A stretch of DNA of 37,261 nucleotides from an aff. Roholtiella sp. LEGE 12411 (GCF_015206995.1 NZ_JADEXR010000052.1:1-37261), one strand, 5' to 3'; shown: positions 26,309 through 35,220, numbered from the stretch's first letter. The notes: generated by a model from the sequence alone, not told the origin. Numbers and translations: made by a program.

Positions 26309-28159
26309 CTATTTTGCCTTACCTGATTCATACTGCATTTGATGATATTTCCAAAGCTTGTTTTTCAGATCAAGTAGTTCTTGATATTTACCTTGCTCTA
26401 CAATACGTCCCTGTTCTAGTACTACGACTTTATCTGCTTTAGCAATAGTAGAAAGACGGTGAGCGATCGCAATTACTGTTCTCCCAACAGATAGCTTTTC
26501 TAATGAGTCTTGAATTAAACGCTCAGATATAGAATCTAAGGCGCTAGTTGCTTCATCTAAAATCAAAATTTCTGGGTTACGCAGTAAAGCACGCGCAATT
26601 GCAATTCGCTGTCTTTGTCCTCCAGATAACCGCACACCTCTGTCTCCTAGTTGTGTGTCAAAACCTTCGGGCATTTCCAGAATAAATTCTAATGCATTCG
26701 CTAGTTGAGCAGCTTCTCTAATTTCAATTTCACTTGCTTCTGGTGTACCGTAAGCAATGTTATTCCGAACAGAAGTATTGAAAATAAATGTGTCTTGACT
26801 AACAACAGCTATTTTGCGACGTAGAGAGTTAATTTCAAACTGCCGCAAATCTATTTCATCTATATAAATATTCCCCTCTGTAGCATCATAAAACCGGGGA
26901 ATTAAATCGGCAAGTGTTGTTTTACCAGCACCAGACGCTCCTATTAGCGCTGTCATTTTTCCACGTTCAATGGTGAGCGTAACATTATGCAGTACCAGGT
27001 TATCGGCACTATAGCCAAAATCAACTGATACTAAATTGATTGACCTTTTTAAATCTTGAAACTGAATTGTGCCGTTTTGAAAGTAAATTTTATCATCAGT
27101 TTTCAATAGGTTGTTAATGTTGTCTGCTGAGCCTTGGAGAGTGCTGATAAATGCTCTTGTGCCATTAATATCTTGAACGAATGGCACGAGGCGCAATAGT
27201 ACAAAGAAGAAGGTTAATAAAGAAGCTACTTGTAGCGTTCCATTGACCACAAAGCTGGTAAACGCCAAAATAATCATTCCGAGCAATACTGTAGTACCTA
27301 TTCCTTCAGCAATTGGTCTTACCAGTGTCCAGATTAATATAACTTTAGTGGAACTACTAACTACGCGATCGCTAGCTTTGTAGTAACGCTGACGTTCAAA
27401 TTCTTGAGTACTAGAAGCATGAACGGTACGAATGCCATTAATAAACTCTATGGCTGTTGATGTAAAATTACCGTTAGCTACCGACATGCCAAAACTTGTT
27501 TCTCGAACTCTGGCATTCAGAGTTGACAATCCCACACCTAAAAGTGTAAATAACAAGACTGCAATCAGCGTGAGTTGCCATGAAAGTACAAACATTGATA
27601 TTAAATATACCAAAGTTGTTATCCCTTTACTAAATAAAAATGCAGCCCCGCTAAAACCTTGTCTTACACGCTCAATTTCTGTGGTAATTGTGTTAATCAG
27701 TTCACCAGAACGAGTTTTTGCAAAGTAGCTGAGCGACAATGATTGTAACTGTTCAAAAATTTGCTTACGTAGGCGATCGCCAAGATGTAATTGAGATAAT
27801 TCAGTATATACTTGTGCAAAATAATTGAAGCCTACGCGTAACCATGTACTCAACAGAATTAGTAAAGAAATTCTGTATAAACGACTAAATGCTGAGGTAT
27901 TAGCTCCGAGAATTAAATTATCAAACCAGTCTATTCCTATCTTTATTGGTTGGGCATTAGGGCTAGTTAAACTTTGCAAAAATGATAGCAAAAAACCAAT
28001 ACTAACACCTTCAAACGTTGCAGCTAAAAATGAGAATATTAAGGCAAGTATAGCAATTTTACGAAAGTGTTTAAATTCTCGTAAAATCAAATAATTGTTT
28101 TTCCAGAAGCTAGTAGCTTTGAACCAATTGTGGAATGACCGAGATAGTTTGAAATGCAT
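26309..28159 (-). CDS. hepA: ABC exporter HepA (heterocyst envelope polysaccharide)
   Basis: ABC half-transporter of about 616 aa: six-helix exporter domain (about residues 40-340) and one nucleotide-binding domain. The latter has Walker A GASGAGKTT, Q-loop VVSQDTF, signature LSGGQRQR, Walker B ILILDEATSALD and His switch IAIAHRLST, so it should be active as a dimer. It follows the hepC-like gene by 123 bp. In Anabaena sp. PCC 7120 hepC and hepA are adjacent in this order, and hepA mutants fail to deposit the envelope polysaccharide layer. Shape and context recall PglK-type flippases of lipid-linked glycans. The frame extends to 28228, but that start lies in a repeat; ATG 28159 gives a length close to known HepA. 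Neither start has a strong ribosome binding site. Confidence 0.82.
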   Translation of the reverse strand: MHFKLSRSFHNWFKATSFWKNNYLILREFKHFRKIAILALIFSFLAATFEGVSIGFLLSFLQSLTSPNAQPIKIGIDWFDNLILGANTSAFSRLYRISLLILLSTWLRVGFNYFAQVYTELSQLHLGDRLRKQIFEQLQSLSLSYFAKTRSGELINTITTEIERVRQGFSGAAFLFSKGITTLVYLISMFVLSWQLTLIAVLLFTLLGVGLSTLNARVRETSFGMSVANGNFTSTAIEFINGIRTVHASSTQEFERQRYYKASDRVVSSSTKVILIWTLVRPIAEGIGTTVLLGMIILAFTSFVVNGTLQVASLLTFFFVLLRLVPFVQDINGTRAFISTLQGSADNINNLLKTDDKIYFQNGTIQFQDLKRSINLVSVDFGYSADNLVLHNVTLTIERGKMTALIGASGAGKTTLADLIPRFYDATEGNIYIDEIDLRQFEINSLRRKIAVVSQDTFIFNTSVRNNIAYGTPEASEIEIREAAQLANALEFILEMPEGFDTQLGDRGVRLSGGQRQRIAIARALLRNPEILILDEATSALDSISERLIQDSLEKLSVGRTVIAIAHRLSTIAKADKVVVLEQGRIVEQGKYQELLDLKNKLWKYHQMQYESGKAK

Positions 28160-28208
28160 GGATGATTTGTCAAAAATAGTTTCGCAAGGCAAATAGATAT
28201 TACAGCTT

Positions 28209-28243
28209 GTAGTTAGCGCTATCTTCACTAAAGCGCTAACTAC
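28209..28243. repeat. Perfect inverted repeat between hepC and hepA
   Basis: GTAGTTAGCGCT (28209-28220) pairs with AGCGCTAACTAC (28232-28243) around an 11-nt loop. It belongs to the class of dispersed GTAGT...ACTAC palindromes, as at 20455-20541. It lies in the hepC-hepA gap and, in RNA, would form a 12-bp stem upstream of hepA. No T run follows on either strand. Confidence 0.75.
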
Positions 28244-28282
28244 GAACTGTACTACTTAAAAAACTGATAAGCAATAAATAAA

Positions 28283-29047
28283 TTACAGTGTTGGGCTATC
28301 CAAAGGTAATAAGTTGGACTGTGTATCCATATCCCACGAAGCAGTAATCTCTGATAGTTGATTTAGCGATCGCTTTCCTTGTAAACTTAGCTCTACTGCA
28401 TCTTTCAAAGTCCAACAACGAGATCCCATCAAACTCATTTCACCACGCAGTACATTCAATAACTGAGGCAAATTATCCAGATCATATTTACGCATCCAAC
28501 GCCCTAATGGTGTGATGTTTTGCTTTGCAGTTGGGCAAAATTTAATTGCTTGAAAGAGTTTACCTCGTTCTCCAACATACCACTCATGAGAAAAAAGTGA
28601 TTCTGGCGATTCAAATTGCATCAGCACAACTAATATCAGCATAACTGGACTTACTAATAGTAGTAATACTAAAGCAGTAATCCAATCAATTAGTCGCTGT
28701 AACCACTTCAATGGATAGCTACCTTGTCTCGTTGGTTGATTACCAGAGCGAATGCGTAGGAATAATGGCTTATGAGCTTGCTCGCACGCATTGGCCCAGA
28801 ACCTCAGCAAAGTCTCGCCGAGCTTTGGGTCTATGCTCACCAAATTTATTGGAGAATGTTTTAAACAATCTACTAACAATTGCTCATTATCTAATGAAGG
28901 TAGATATGGTTGTTTTACTTCTCCAGGAAGTTTTACCAACAGCTGACCCCGCCGCCACACAAGTGTGCAGTGTGAGGAGGGATTAAGTTGCTGCTGCTGA
29001 GTAACATTATAAAAATTCTGTAGAGTTGGAATTATTGAGGTTGTCAT
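28283..29047 (-). CDS. hepC: HepC-like sugar-phosphate transferase with divergent catalytic motifs
   Basis: A 254-aa member of the bacterial sugar transferase (WcaJ/PglC) family. An unassigned N-terminal part (about 1-110) is followed by one membrane helix (LQRLIDWITALVLLLLVSPV region, about 115-145). The core shows YVGERGKLFQAIKF and RKYDLDNLPQLLNVLRGEMS, but key positions differ from the family norm. KFRSM is KFCPT, the D-E-L-P-Q dyad motif reads DNLPQ, and GPRP reads GSRC. The Asp nucleophile position is kept; the neighbouring Glu is Asn. In the canonical enzymes this family loads the first sugar phosphate onto undecaprenyl phosphate. HepC of Anabaena PCC 7120 is needed for the heterocyst polysaccharide layer and sits before hepA, as here. 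The identification rests mainly on order and general likeness. Confidence 0.75.
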   Translation of the reverse strand: MTTSIIPTLQNFYNVTQQQQLNPSSHCTLVWRRGQLLVKLPGEVKQPYLPSLDNEQLLVDCLKHSPINLVSIDPKLGETLLRFWANACEQAHKPLFLRIRSGNQPTRQGSYPLKWLQRLIDWITALVLLLLVSPVMLILVVLMQFESPESLFSHEWYVGERGKLFQAIKFCPTAKQNITPLGRWMRKYDLDNLPQLLNVLRGEMSLMGSRCWTLKDAVELSLQGKRSLNQLSEITASWDMDTQSNLLPLDSPTL

Positions 29048-29720
29048 AATGTCTTTGGATTTATACAGTGATGACTTGCTGAAGTGTTATCAAAGACTAT
29101 CAAGGTAAAAGATTCAAACTGAATCTTTTTTGCCCCAAAAAACTGTAGATAATGGCGTGCAAAATATGCTGTTTTTACTTGTTTTCTAGGCGAATACATA
29201 TTTTGCGTAATCATGCTGGTTTTAAGATGTACAAACGAGAAAGATCCTAAGTAGATAAATAACAATAAATATAGCGGAGGAATTGTATTTATCTGCTTAT
29301 TTCGATTGAGCTAACCAAACCAGTCTACTTTTATTTTCTAGCCTTTTGGAAGAGGCTTTAATCTCTAGAATATAAGAATATGTGAGAGTGAATAATGCTT
29401 AAATAAATTCTTTATTGACTCTTTAAATAAGCACTGTTTCATCTAGCTAATTATAAATATCTTGTGAAATACTGGCTTCTGTTAATAGTAATACAATTAA
29501 CTTTTGACATTGAAAAAGTTTATTTATTACAAATAATTTAATTAAATCATTGTAAGGGCACAATATATTGTGCCCCTATCGTGTATTGCTCGGTTGCAAA
29601 CGACTATATGTGCGATCGCACTATCTACAAGATTTGCCAGAGTGTGACACCAAAGAAGGCATCTACCTCAAATGATTAAAAATCCTCTGAAAACAGAATA
29701 GTTGCGTGAAAATCATCTAG
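29048..29720. other. Long AT-rich intergenic region upstream of hepC
   Basis: About 670 bp without a convincing gene. A 73-codon minus-strand frame (29044-29265) overlaps the hepC start by ATGA but has no recognisable family. The region should hold the hepC promoter. It contains the 20-bp perfect palindrome at 29556-29575 and a HIP1 site near 29615. I see no good NtcA-type GTA-N8-TAC site and no terminator with a T run for the upstream gene. Confidence 0.55.
29556..29575. repeat. 20-bp perfect palindrome
   Basis: GGGCACAATATATTGTGCCC is a perfect palindrome, flanked by GTAA on the left and CTAT on the right. It resembles the core of dispersed cyanobacterial repeats of the GTAGGGGCAC type. 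Its place 480 bp upstream of hepC makes it a possible regulatory or transcription-stop element between the Wzc-like gene and hepC. Confidence 0.75.
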
Positions 29721-31949
29721 CTATTTTTCCACGGCTTGTTTGAGGGCTAATCGTTGTTGTTTTACATAAGGAACGTAGGTATTAGCAGAGTTTGATACTC
29801 CATCTGCCACAACACCAATAAGATTTAACCTGCTTAGCATAGTTGTAGCTTGAGCAAGTTGGGCTCGCGTCACCCCACCAATGCTTGCTACCAGTACTAC
29901 GCTACGACAAGATGATGCGGTAAGCATAGCATCCACCAAGCCGAGAACTGGAGAAGCATCTATAAGTACCAAATCATAGTTCTCCTCAAATGTTGCCATC
30001 AATTGCATCATCCGAGGGGAACTCAAGAGATTAGCTGAATCAGCAGGCGTTGGCCCAGCGGTCAAAATATCGATGTAGGATGAGCCTGAGTACTGAATAC
30101 TAATCTGGTTGGGTAGAGTGACATCACTCGCCAATAGAGTTGAAAGCCCCTGTTCATTAGGAAGATTTAGCTGTTTGTGCAAACTGGGATCTCTTAAATT
30201 GGCATCAATTAAAAGTACTCGTTTGTGTAAACGAGCAGCACTCATTGCCAAACCCAATGCTAAAGCTGACTTACCCTCATCAGCCAAAGCCGAGGTAATC
30301 ATCAAAGACTTCAAGCTAGAAACAGAATTTAAAAGTTCAATATTTTTGTAGATAAGATCCAGCGATTCCCAACGTGGTGGGGATTGCAACACCTGAATTG
30401 TCCAGGGGGCGAGAACTTCTGGCTTGCCAAAAGGCAACTTGATCATTGATTCTCTGGTTTTAGCAGGTGGTAACTTGGGAGTCGTTCCCAACAACGGCAG
30501 AGCAACCTGCTTCTCCAACTCAGCGGTGGTATGAACAGCATCATCAGCTGCTTCTCGAATAAAGGCAGCAACGCCTCCTAACATTAACCCAACTACTGCA
30601 CCCAACAATAGATTCTGCTGGAGGTTCGGGCCTAACTGTGCGCCTCTTTGGGGATCTTCTACAACTTCCCAATTAAATCCACCTTTGGAAAGTTCTTGAC
30701 GCAATTGTTGCTCTGCTCTTAAAAGTTGCTCCAACCTTTCACGACTAAATTGTAATTGTGGCAACATGCGATTGTAATAAGCCAACAGAGGAGGAAAGCG
30801 TTTAAGTTCCAAGCGCAACTCGTTCTGTTTCTGTGTCAAAGTTTGATCGCGAGCACTTAAAGCAACTATAGTTGTCTGCGTCTCCACTAACTGACCGGCA
30901 AGGTTGAGGTCAATTTCACCGAGCTGTCCTTGTTCAAGAAGAGATTGTCCAGCAGAGAATGCACCTGCGGGCTTTCCGCCTAAAGTCCTTCCTACTTCTT
31001 GTTGCAGTAATACCTTTTGGCTTTGAAGTTGGTCTTTGAACTTTTGCACGCTTGGAGTTTCATCCGTGAAACGTAAGCGTTCCTGTGCTAGAGCCAGTTC
31101 TGATTTTTGGATTTCATTCAGTAAGCCTTGATAGCGAGTAGACTGACTCAGACGGGAAGAAACTAGAGCATTTTGTGGAGAACGGTTGAGTTGTTCTTCC
31201 AATGATTTTTGGCGTGCAAAAGCCTCCTCATACTGAGAACGAGTGGCCTGTCGTTCTTGCTCAATAGTATTCAAAGCTGTTTCAATTGCTTTGGCCTGTG
31301 CCTCTGGATCAATTAAATTTTGGTTTCGGCGAAATCTTTGTAGGTTTGCTTCTGAGGCATTTACTTCTTCACTGGCTTTACTCAACTGCTCCCTGATAAT
31401 TTGCAGACCTTTCTGTAAACGTAAATCCTGCTGTTGTTTGTTGTATTCTAAATAAACTTGCCGAATTGCATTCAGAACTTTTTGTGTCTTCTCTGGATCT
31501 GTATCGATATACTCAACTTGAAATATTTTAGTAACGACATTATCTTCTTTAGTTCTTAATTGATTTAAAACCAAAGACTTTTTAATTTCAGCTGTTGTTA
31601 TATCTGGATAGTCAGGCTGAAGTTTATCAACTGCTTTTTGTATGAGTCCAGAACCTTGCATCAAGTTCAGCTGGGTAGCAGTATCGATGACAACACTAGA
31701 ATCAGTAAACTGACTTTCTGTTCCAGTTGCTTCCTTCTTGCCTTGATAGTTAGGCTCTATTAGCAGTTGCATCGAACTTTTGTAAGTAGGATGTGTCCTA
31801 GAAGTTACTATACCTGCAATAGCAATAGAACTAATAAATACTGCTAAAAACCAGGGAAATCTCCGCACAAATATTGCAAATAATTGTCCGTAGCCTGGTT
31901 CAGTTTCCGGGACTGTAGTTATATGTGGATTTAGACTATTTTGAATCAC
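29721..31949 (-). CDS. Wzc-like polysaccharide co-polymerase / tyrosine kinase-type ATPase
   Basis: A 742-aa inner membrane protein. Helix 1 is at about 33-50 (FPWFLAVFISSIAIAGIV), followed by the Wzz domain and a long periplasmic coiled coil (about 165-400; QQQDLRLQKGLQIIREQLSK, EEQLNRSPQNALVSSR). Helix 2 is at about 450-470 (LLLGAVVGLMLGGVAAF). A P-loop ATPase domain closes it: MITSALADEGKSALALGLA, then VLLIDANLRDPSLHKQ (Walker A') and YDLVLIDASPVLGLVDA. The P-loop ends K-S-A rather than the usual K-S-T, and the tail has only two tyrosines (TYVPYVKQQ), not the Tyr cluster of bacterial tyrosine kinases. It may set chain length but phosphorylate poorly. The start is GTG 31949 with AAGGA 8 nt upstream. 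It lies between a GT4 and hepC. Confidence 0.85.
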   Translation of the reverse strand: MIQNSLNPHITTVPETEPGYGQLFAIFVRRFPWFLAVFISSIAIAGIVTSRTHPTYKSSMQLLIEPNYQGKKEATGTESQFTDSSVVIDTATQLNLMQGSGLIQKAVDKLQPDYPDITTAEIKKSLVLNQLRTKEDNVVTKIFQVEYIDTDPEKTQKVLNAIRQVYLEYNKQQQDLRLQKGLQIIREQLSKASEEVNASEANLQRFRRNQNLIDPEAQAKAIETALNTIEQERQATRSQYEEAFARQKSLEEQLNRSPQNALVSSRLSQSTRYQGLLNEIQKSELALAQERLRFTDETPSVQKFKDQLQSQKVLLQQEVGRTLGGKPAGAFSAGQSLLEQGQLGEIDLNLAGQLVETQTTIVALSARDQTLTQKQNELRLELKRFPPLLAYYNRMLPQLQFSRERLEQLLRAEQQLRQELSKGGFNWEVVEDPQRGAQLGPNLQQNLLLGAVVGLMLGGVAAFIREAADDAVHTTAELEKQVALPLLGTTPKLPPAKTRESMIKLPFGKPEVLAPWTIQVLQSPPRWESLDLIYKNIELLNSVSSLKSLMITSALADEGKSALALGLAMSAARLHKRVLLIDANLRDPSLHKQLNLPNEQGLSTLLASDVTLPNQISIQYSGSSYIDILTAGPTPADSANLLSSPRMMQLMATFEENYDLVLIDASPVLGLVDAMLTASSCRSVVLVASIGGVTRAQLAQATTMLSRLNLIGVVADGVSNSANTYVPYVKQQRLALKQAVEK

Positions 31950-31977
31950 TTTTATTATCCTTATCTTCTCTTGTCTT

Positions 31978-32016
31978 CTCTACGAGAGGCTGTAGGTAGT
32001 TTGCTTCCACGTAGAG
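31978..32016. repeat. Dispersed short repeat with inverted ends
   Basis: CTCTACG (31978-31984) and CGTAGAG (32010-32016) enclose AGAGGCTGTAGGTAGTTTGC. The sequence is like the CTACGAGAGGCTG repeat found often in Nostoc-type genomes. It fills the short gap (81 bp) between the GT4 gene and the Wzc-like gene. Confidence 0.6.
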
Positions 32017-32030
32017 ATACACCGAACAAA

Positions 32031-33131
32031 TCAAATGAACGATTGATGCACACCACGCGCTTGACCAATAATTTTCTCGACTTTACTAAAGAACGCTTTT
32101 TCGGAAAAATTTGTCACTGCATGATTACGGATATGCTCGTAATTCCAAGTGATTTTTCCGCCTTCTAGTAAAGCAGCTTGCAGGGATTCCGGTGTCTGTC
32201 TTTTAAAGAAGACTCCTGTTTTACCAGGTATTTGAGTATCTAATACTCCACCTGCGCCGTAGGCGATGACAGGTGTTCCACTGGCATTAGCTTCTACTGG
32301 AACTAAACCATAGTCTTCCAACGCTGCAACAATAACAGACTTAGCTTTAGAAAATAAGTCTTTGCGTGTTCCATCACTTACGTGTCCTAAGAATTCAATA
32401 TTATCTAATGCTTTAGACTTTAACCGTTCTTGTTCTGGCCCGTCACCTGATATTAATAACCGCCACCCTAGCCAATTAAAAGCTTCGATAATTATATCAA
32501 GACGTTTATAGCTGATCATTCTAGCTGAGGCCAGATAATATTCATCTTTTATATCCGAAAAAACAAAGTTACTAGTATCAATTGGATAGTTAACTACAAT
32601 TGCGGGTTTGCCGTAAATATTTTGAATGCGCCGGGCGACAACACTGGAATTAGCTATATACAAGTCAGGTTCCTGAGCATAAGTCAGGTCTACGTTTCTC
32701 ATTAATTGGAAAATGTATTCGATTAAAGGAGCAAAGTATCGATAGTCTCCGTACTCCCGTAAATAAGTTGCTGTATCCCACAAAAAACGGGTGACGTTAT
32801 GACAAAAGCAGACGTGGCGGGCATTTGGGCGTTTTCGTACTGCTTTGGCGAAGCTGGTACTACTGCTGATAATCAAATCGTAGTCTTGCAGATTTAATGC
32901 TCTAAAAGCTGGGAAGTATAGAGGAGCTATCAACCTAAAATACTTTGCTGCACCCGGAATCTTTTGTAAGAAAGTCGTGTTAACTATACGCTCACCTACA
33001 TCAATAGTTTTTTGGCGGTCGTACAAAGATGTAAAAATATCAGCTTCGGGGTAGCGCTTACATAGCAATTCAAACACGCGCTCTGCCCCACCGCGCTGGG
33101 TTAAATAATCATGGACTAGAGCAATTTTCAT
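32031..33131 (-). CDS. Glycosyltransferase family 4 (WbaZ-like)
   Basis: GT-B transferase of 366 aa. MKIALVHDYLTQRGGAERVFE at the start, CFCHNVTRFLWD near residue 105, and ALEDYGLVPVEANASGTPVIAYGAGG with E-x7-E near residue 280 are typical of the WbaZ-type branch that adds mannose or related sugars. GDGPEQERL and RMISYKRLDIIIEAFNWLG mark the nucleotide-binding side. The ATG has AGGT 7 nt upstream. It is separated by 640 bp from the upstream SAF-type gene, so it may have its own promoter, and is followed closely by the Wzc-like gene. Confidence 0.88.
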   Translation of the reverse strand: MKIALVHDYLTQRGGAERVFELLCKRYPEADIFTSLYDRQKTIDVGERIVNTTFLQKIPGAAKYFRLIAPLYFPAFRALNLQDYDLIISSSTSFAKAVRKRPNARHVCFCHNVTRFLWDTATYLREYGDYRYFAPLIEYIFQLMRNVDLTYAQEPDLYIANSSVVARRIQNIYGKPAIVVNYPIDTSNFVFSDIKDEYYLASARMISYKRLDIIIEAFNWLGWRLLISGDGPEQERLKSKALDNIEFLGHVSDGTRKDLFSKAKSVIVAALEDYGLVPVEANASGTPVIAYGAGGVLDTQIPGKTGVFFKRQTPESLQAALLEGGKITWNYEHIRNHAVTNFSEKAFFSKVEKIIGQARGVHQSFI

Positions 33132-33771
33132 TAATGTTACCTGAAGTTATAATAAAGCTTTTCTGAAAGTTAATCAGCAATTTACTATTAACAACTTTAG
33201 TATTCAGTAGTATAACTTTCGTTTGCAATGAAGGATTTATCGCTCTGCATAAGGTTTTAAAGAGCTAAATATCGTTACTACTAACTATCATTTTTTCAGC
33301 CTTTTCACTTATCCTTTTTGAGGATATTTGAGAAGTACAAAATGTTTTGTATATCCCCATAACCCACATAGAAGTAAAGATTAAGAGGTTATCCAAGAGT
33401 TTGATGTATTAACAGGAACTTTTCAAATATCCTCTAAATACAGCAGATTTCAGGTATATGAAGTACATAAATGAAACCCGAAACCCTGTAGAGACGTTAC
33501 ATGTAGAGACGTTACATGTAACGTCTCTACTTATGATTCATGAAAATGCTAACTGCTGTATTACTTGAAATATCTACACTGGTCTAGAAAATATTCCTAA
33601 TCAATTTATGTTGATACCAGAATATTGAGATAGTAGTTGTACACCATTCATTTATGATATTGGCATCATCATTTATTGATAAACTTGTTCTGATTTGGAG
33701 AGCAGACAGTTAACTATTCTGATAACTACACATAAAAACTTGCTACTACTACTATCTATAAAATCTAGAGT
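33132..33771. other. Long intergenic region with a MITE-like element
   Basis: About 640 bp without genes, and AT-rich apart from the repeat at 33439-33560. It probably includes the promoter of the GT4-Wzc part of the island. No NtcA-type GTA-N8-TAC site and no terminator with a T run were found by eye. Confidence 0.55.
33439..33560. repeat. MITE-like element with TAGAGACGTT palindromic core
   Basis: Ends TACAGCAG (33439-33446) and CTGCTGTA (33553-33560) are exact inverted copies. The arms remain similar over about 30 bp. The core is a perfect 28-bp palindrome (33503-33530) of GTAGAGACGTTACAT and its complement, preceded by a second direct copy of the left arm (33488-33502). The core is related to the repeat at 5399-5445, where the opposite arm is doubled. 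It has no coding frame. Confidence 0.75.
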
Positions 33772-35085
33772 CTACCCTACTGCTGCAAGAATCTTTTCTG
33801 GAGCAAAATAAGCGTTTTGCTCAGTTCGTAGTTGGTCGCAGAGTCTGCCTTGAGGCAATTCTACATCCTCATAAGTAAGGACTTGATCTTTAGAAACATC
33901 TCGCTTCAAGCGACATCCTTCGGCTAAACCAATTGGTAGGAGATTTTGCTCTTGGACGATGTGGGAGTTTTCACATTGTCCGTAGGTCATATAGTAGCCG
34001 ATGCCATCCAGGGTTTCTCCAGCTCTCAGGTCGATTTTAGCTGTGGTGACAACATCCACGAGTGGCCCAGCTAGTGGAGACATAACAGCATCTTGGAACA
34101 GGACAGCACGAGCGACAGATAAAGGAACTTCAAAATGACAGAGGTGATAGGGAGTATAGAAGCTGTAAAGCGGGCCTTCACCTAGTTTGTACAAGTTGAG
34201 GTAGTGGCGTTGCTTGGGGTCATCGTGAGTGGCAAAGACATACACACCAGGCCCAGGTTTTGCTCCAACTACATAATCGACGATACCGCCTAGTTGCTTG
34301 AGTTGTTCAACATCATAAAGATGGGTCATTTCTTCAACATAACCGTTGAAGTCATATCCCAGCATCCCCCGTTTGGCAACTTTCATCCCTGTGGCGTTGG
34401 CAACGATCGCCTGCTCAAAGGAAATTTTTGTTCCGTCGGCAAAGCTGGCTACCATGTGGGGTTTTTGACCCCAACGCTTGGCAAATGCTTCTTGGGTAGT
34501 GGGATTACGATAGGGGTCTTGAAGTCCTTTAATGTTACCGCACAATAACGGAGTTAAACCAATGCTTTTCACAAATCGGTAAAGATTCATTTGCACCCCT
34601 GGCTGATCGCCATCACAGGCGCTGAGAATCACCCCAGCTTTATCGGCATACACTTTTAGGATCGGGCCGATAGTGCCATCGAGTTCAGCATTCATCATAA
34701 TCACATGTTTGCGATGGGCGATCGCTTCTAAGACGATATGAGCGCCAAACTCTACAGCACCTGTGACTTCGATTATGGCCTCGATTCCTTCGGCGCGGCA
34801 AAGTAACTTAGCATCTTCTGTGACAGCATACTTAGAAGATGCGATCGCATCTTCCAATTCGCTGACGGTTGCAACAATTTGAATCTCTTCAACTCCTGCT
34901 TCTAAATAAGCTTGTTTAGCTGCATCAATCCCACGATTAGAGATAGCAACTAACTCCATTCCCGGAACTGAATTGACAATCTGATTAGCAATTCCTCGAC
35001 CCATAAAGCCAGCACCAATCATCGCCACTTTGATGGGATTACCTGCTGCTGCGCGGTTTTGTAAAGCGCGATCAATAATAATCAT
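33772..35085 (-). CDS. SAF-domain, homoserine dehydrogenase-like NAD(P)-binding protein
   Basis: A 437-aa protein of the predicted homoserine dehydrogenase-like family (COG4091 type). The N-terminal Rossmann fold starts AMIGAGFMGRGIANQI. Next comes ITGAVEFGAHIVLEAIAH, then DGDQPGVQMNLYRFVKSIG, and a SAF-like C-terminal domain at about 360-430 (LPIGLAEGCRLKRDVSKDQVL). SAF domains occur in sialic acid synthases and other sugar-related enzymes. The start ATG has AAGGAG 8 nt upstream. In the island it lies between a glycosyltransferase and the GT4-Wzc pair, so a role in making a modified nucleotide sugar is likely. The substrate is unknown. Confidence 0.85.
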   Translation of the reverse strand: MIIIDRALQNRAAAGNPIKVAMIGAGFMGRGIANQIVNSVPGMELVAISNRGIDAAKQAYLEAGVEEIQIVATVSELEDAIASSKYAVTEDAKLLCRAEGIEAIIEVTGAVEFGAHIVLEAIAHRKHVIMMNAELDGTIGPILKVYADKAGVILSACDGDQPGVQMNLYRFVKSIGLTPLLCGNIKGLQDPYRNPTTQEAFAKRWGQKPHMVASFADGTKISFEQAIVANATGMKVAKRGMLGYDFNGYVEEMTHLYDVEQLKQLGGIVDYVVGAKPGPGVYVFATHDDPKQRHYLNLYKLGEGPLYSFYTPYHLCHFEVPLSVARAVLFQDAVMSPLAGPLVDVVTTAKIDLRAGETLDGIGYYMTYGQCENSHIVQEQNLLPIGLAEGCRLKRDVSKDQVLTYEDVELPQGRLCDQLRTEQNAYFAPEKILAAVG

Positions 35086-35148
35086 TAACTAAACTCCTTA
35101 ATAGAACTGTTTGTTGGGATACCAATTCTCTATAAACTTGCACTTAAT

Positions 35149-35205
35149 CAGTTATCAGTTAGTAGTTAGTAGTTAATTCCCATAAATAAAAGAAACTGAT
35201 AACTG
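35149..35205. repeat. Inverted repeat between island genes
   Basis: CAGTTATCAGTT (35149-35160) is the exact complement of AACTGATAACTG (35194-35205), with TAGTTAGTAGTTA in the loop. It lies in the 135-bp gap between the SAF-type gene and the preceding glycosyltransferase. It has no T run for termination and looks like a dispersed repeat. Confidence 0.65.
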
Positions 35206-35220
35206 TTTAGTGTTCACTTA

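Noticed and set aside
29044-29265. 73-codon minus-strand frame overlapping the hepC start by ATGA
   Set aside because: The overlap looks like translational coupling, but the sequence has no recognisable family, no clear ribosome binding site and is AT-rich intergenic DNA.
33132-33438. NtcA-type site GTA-N8-TAC upstream of the GT4-Wzc genes
   Set aside because: The best match (GTATATCCCCATAAC near 33350) ends in TAA, not TAC, and is not placed with a clear -10 box.
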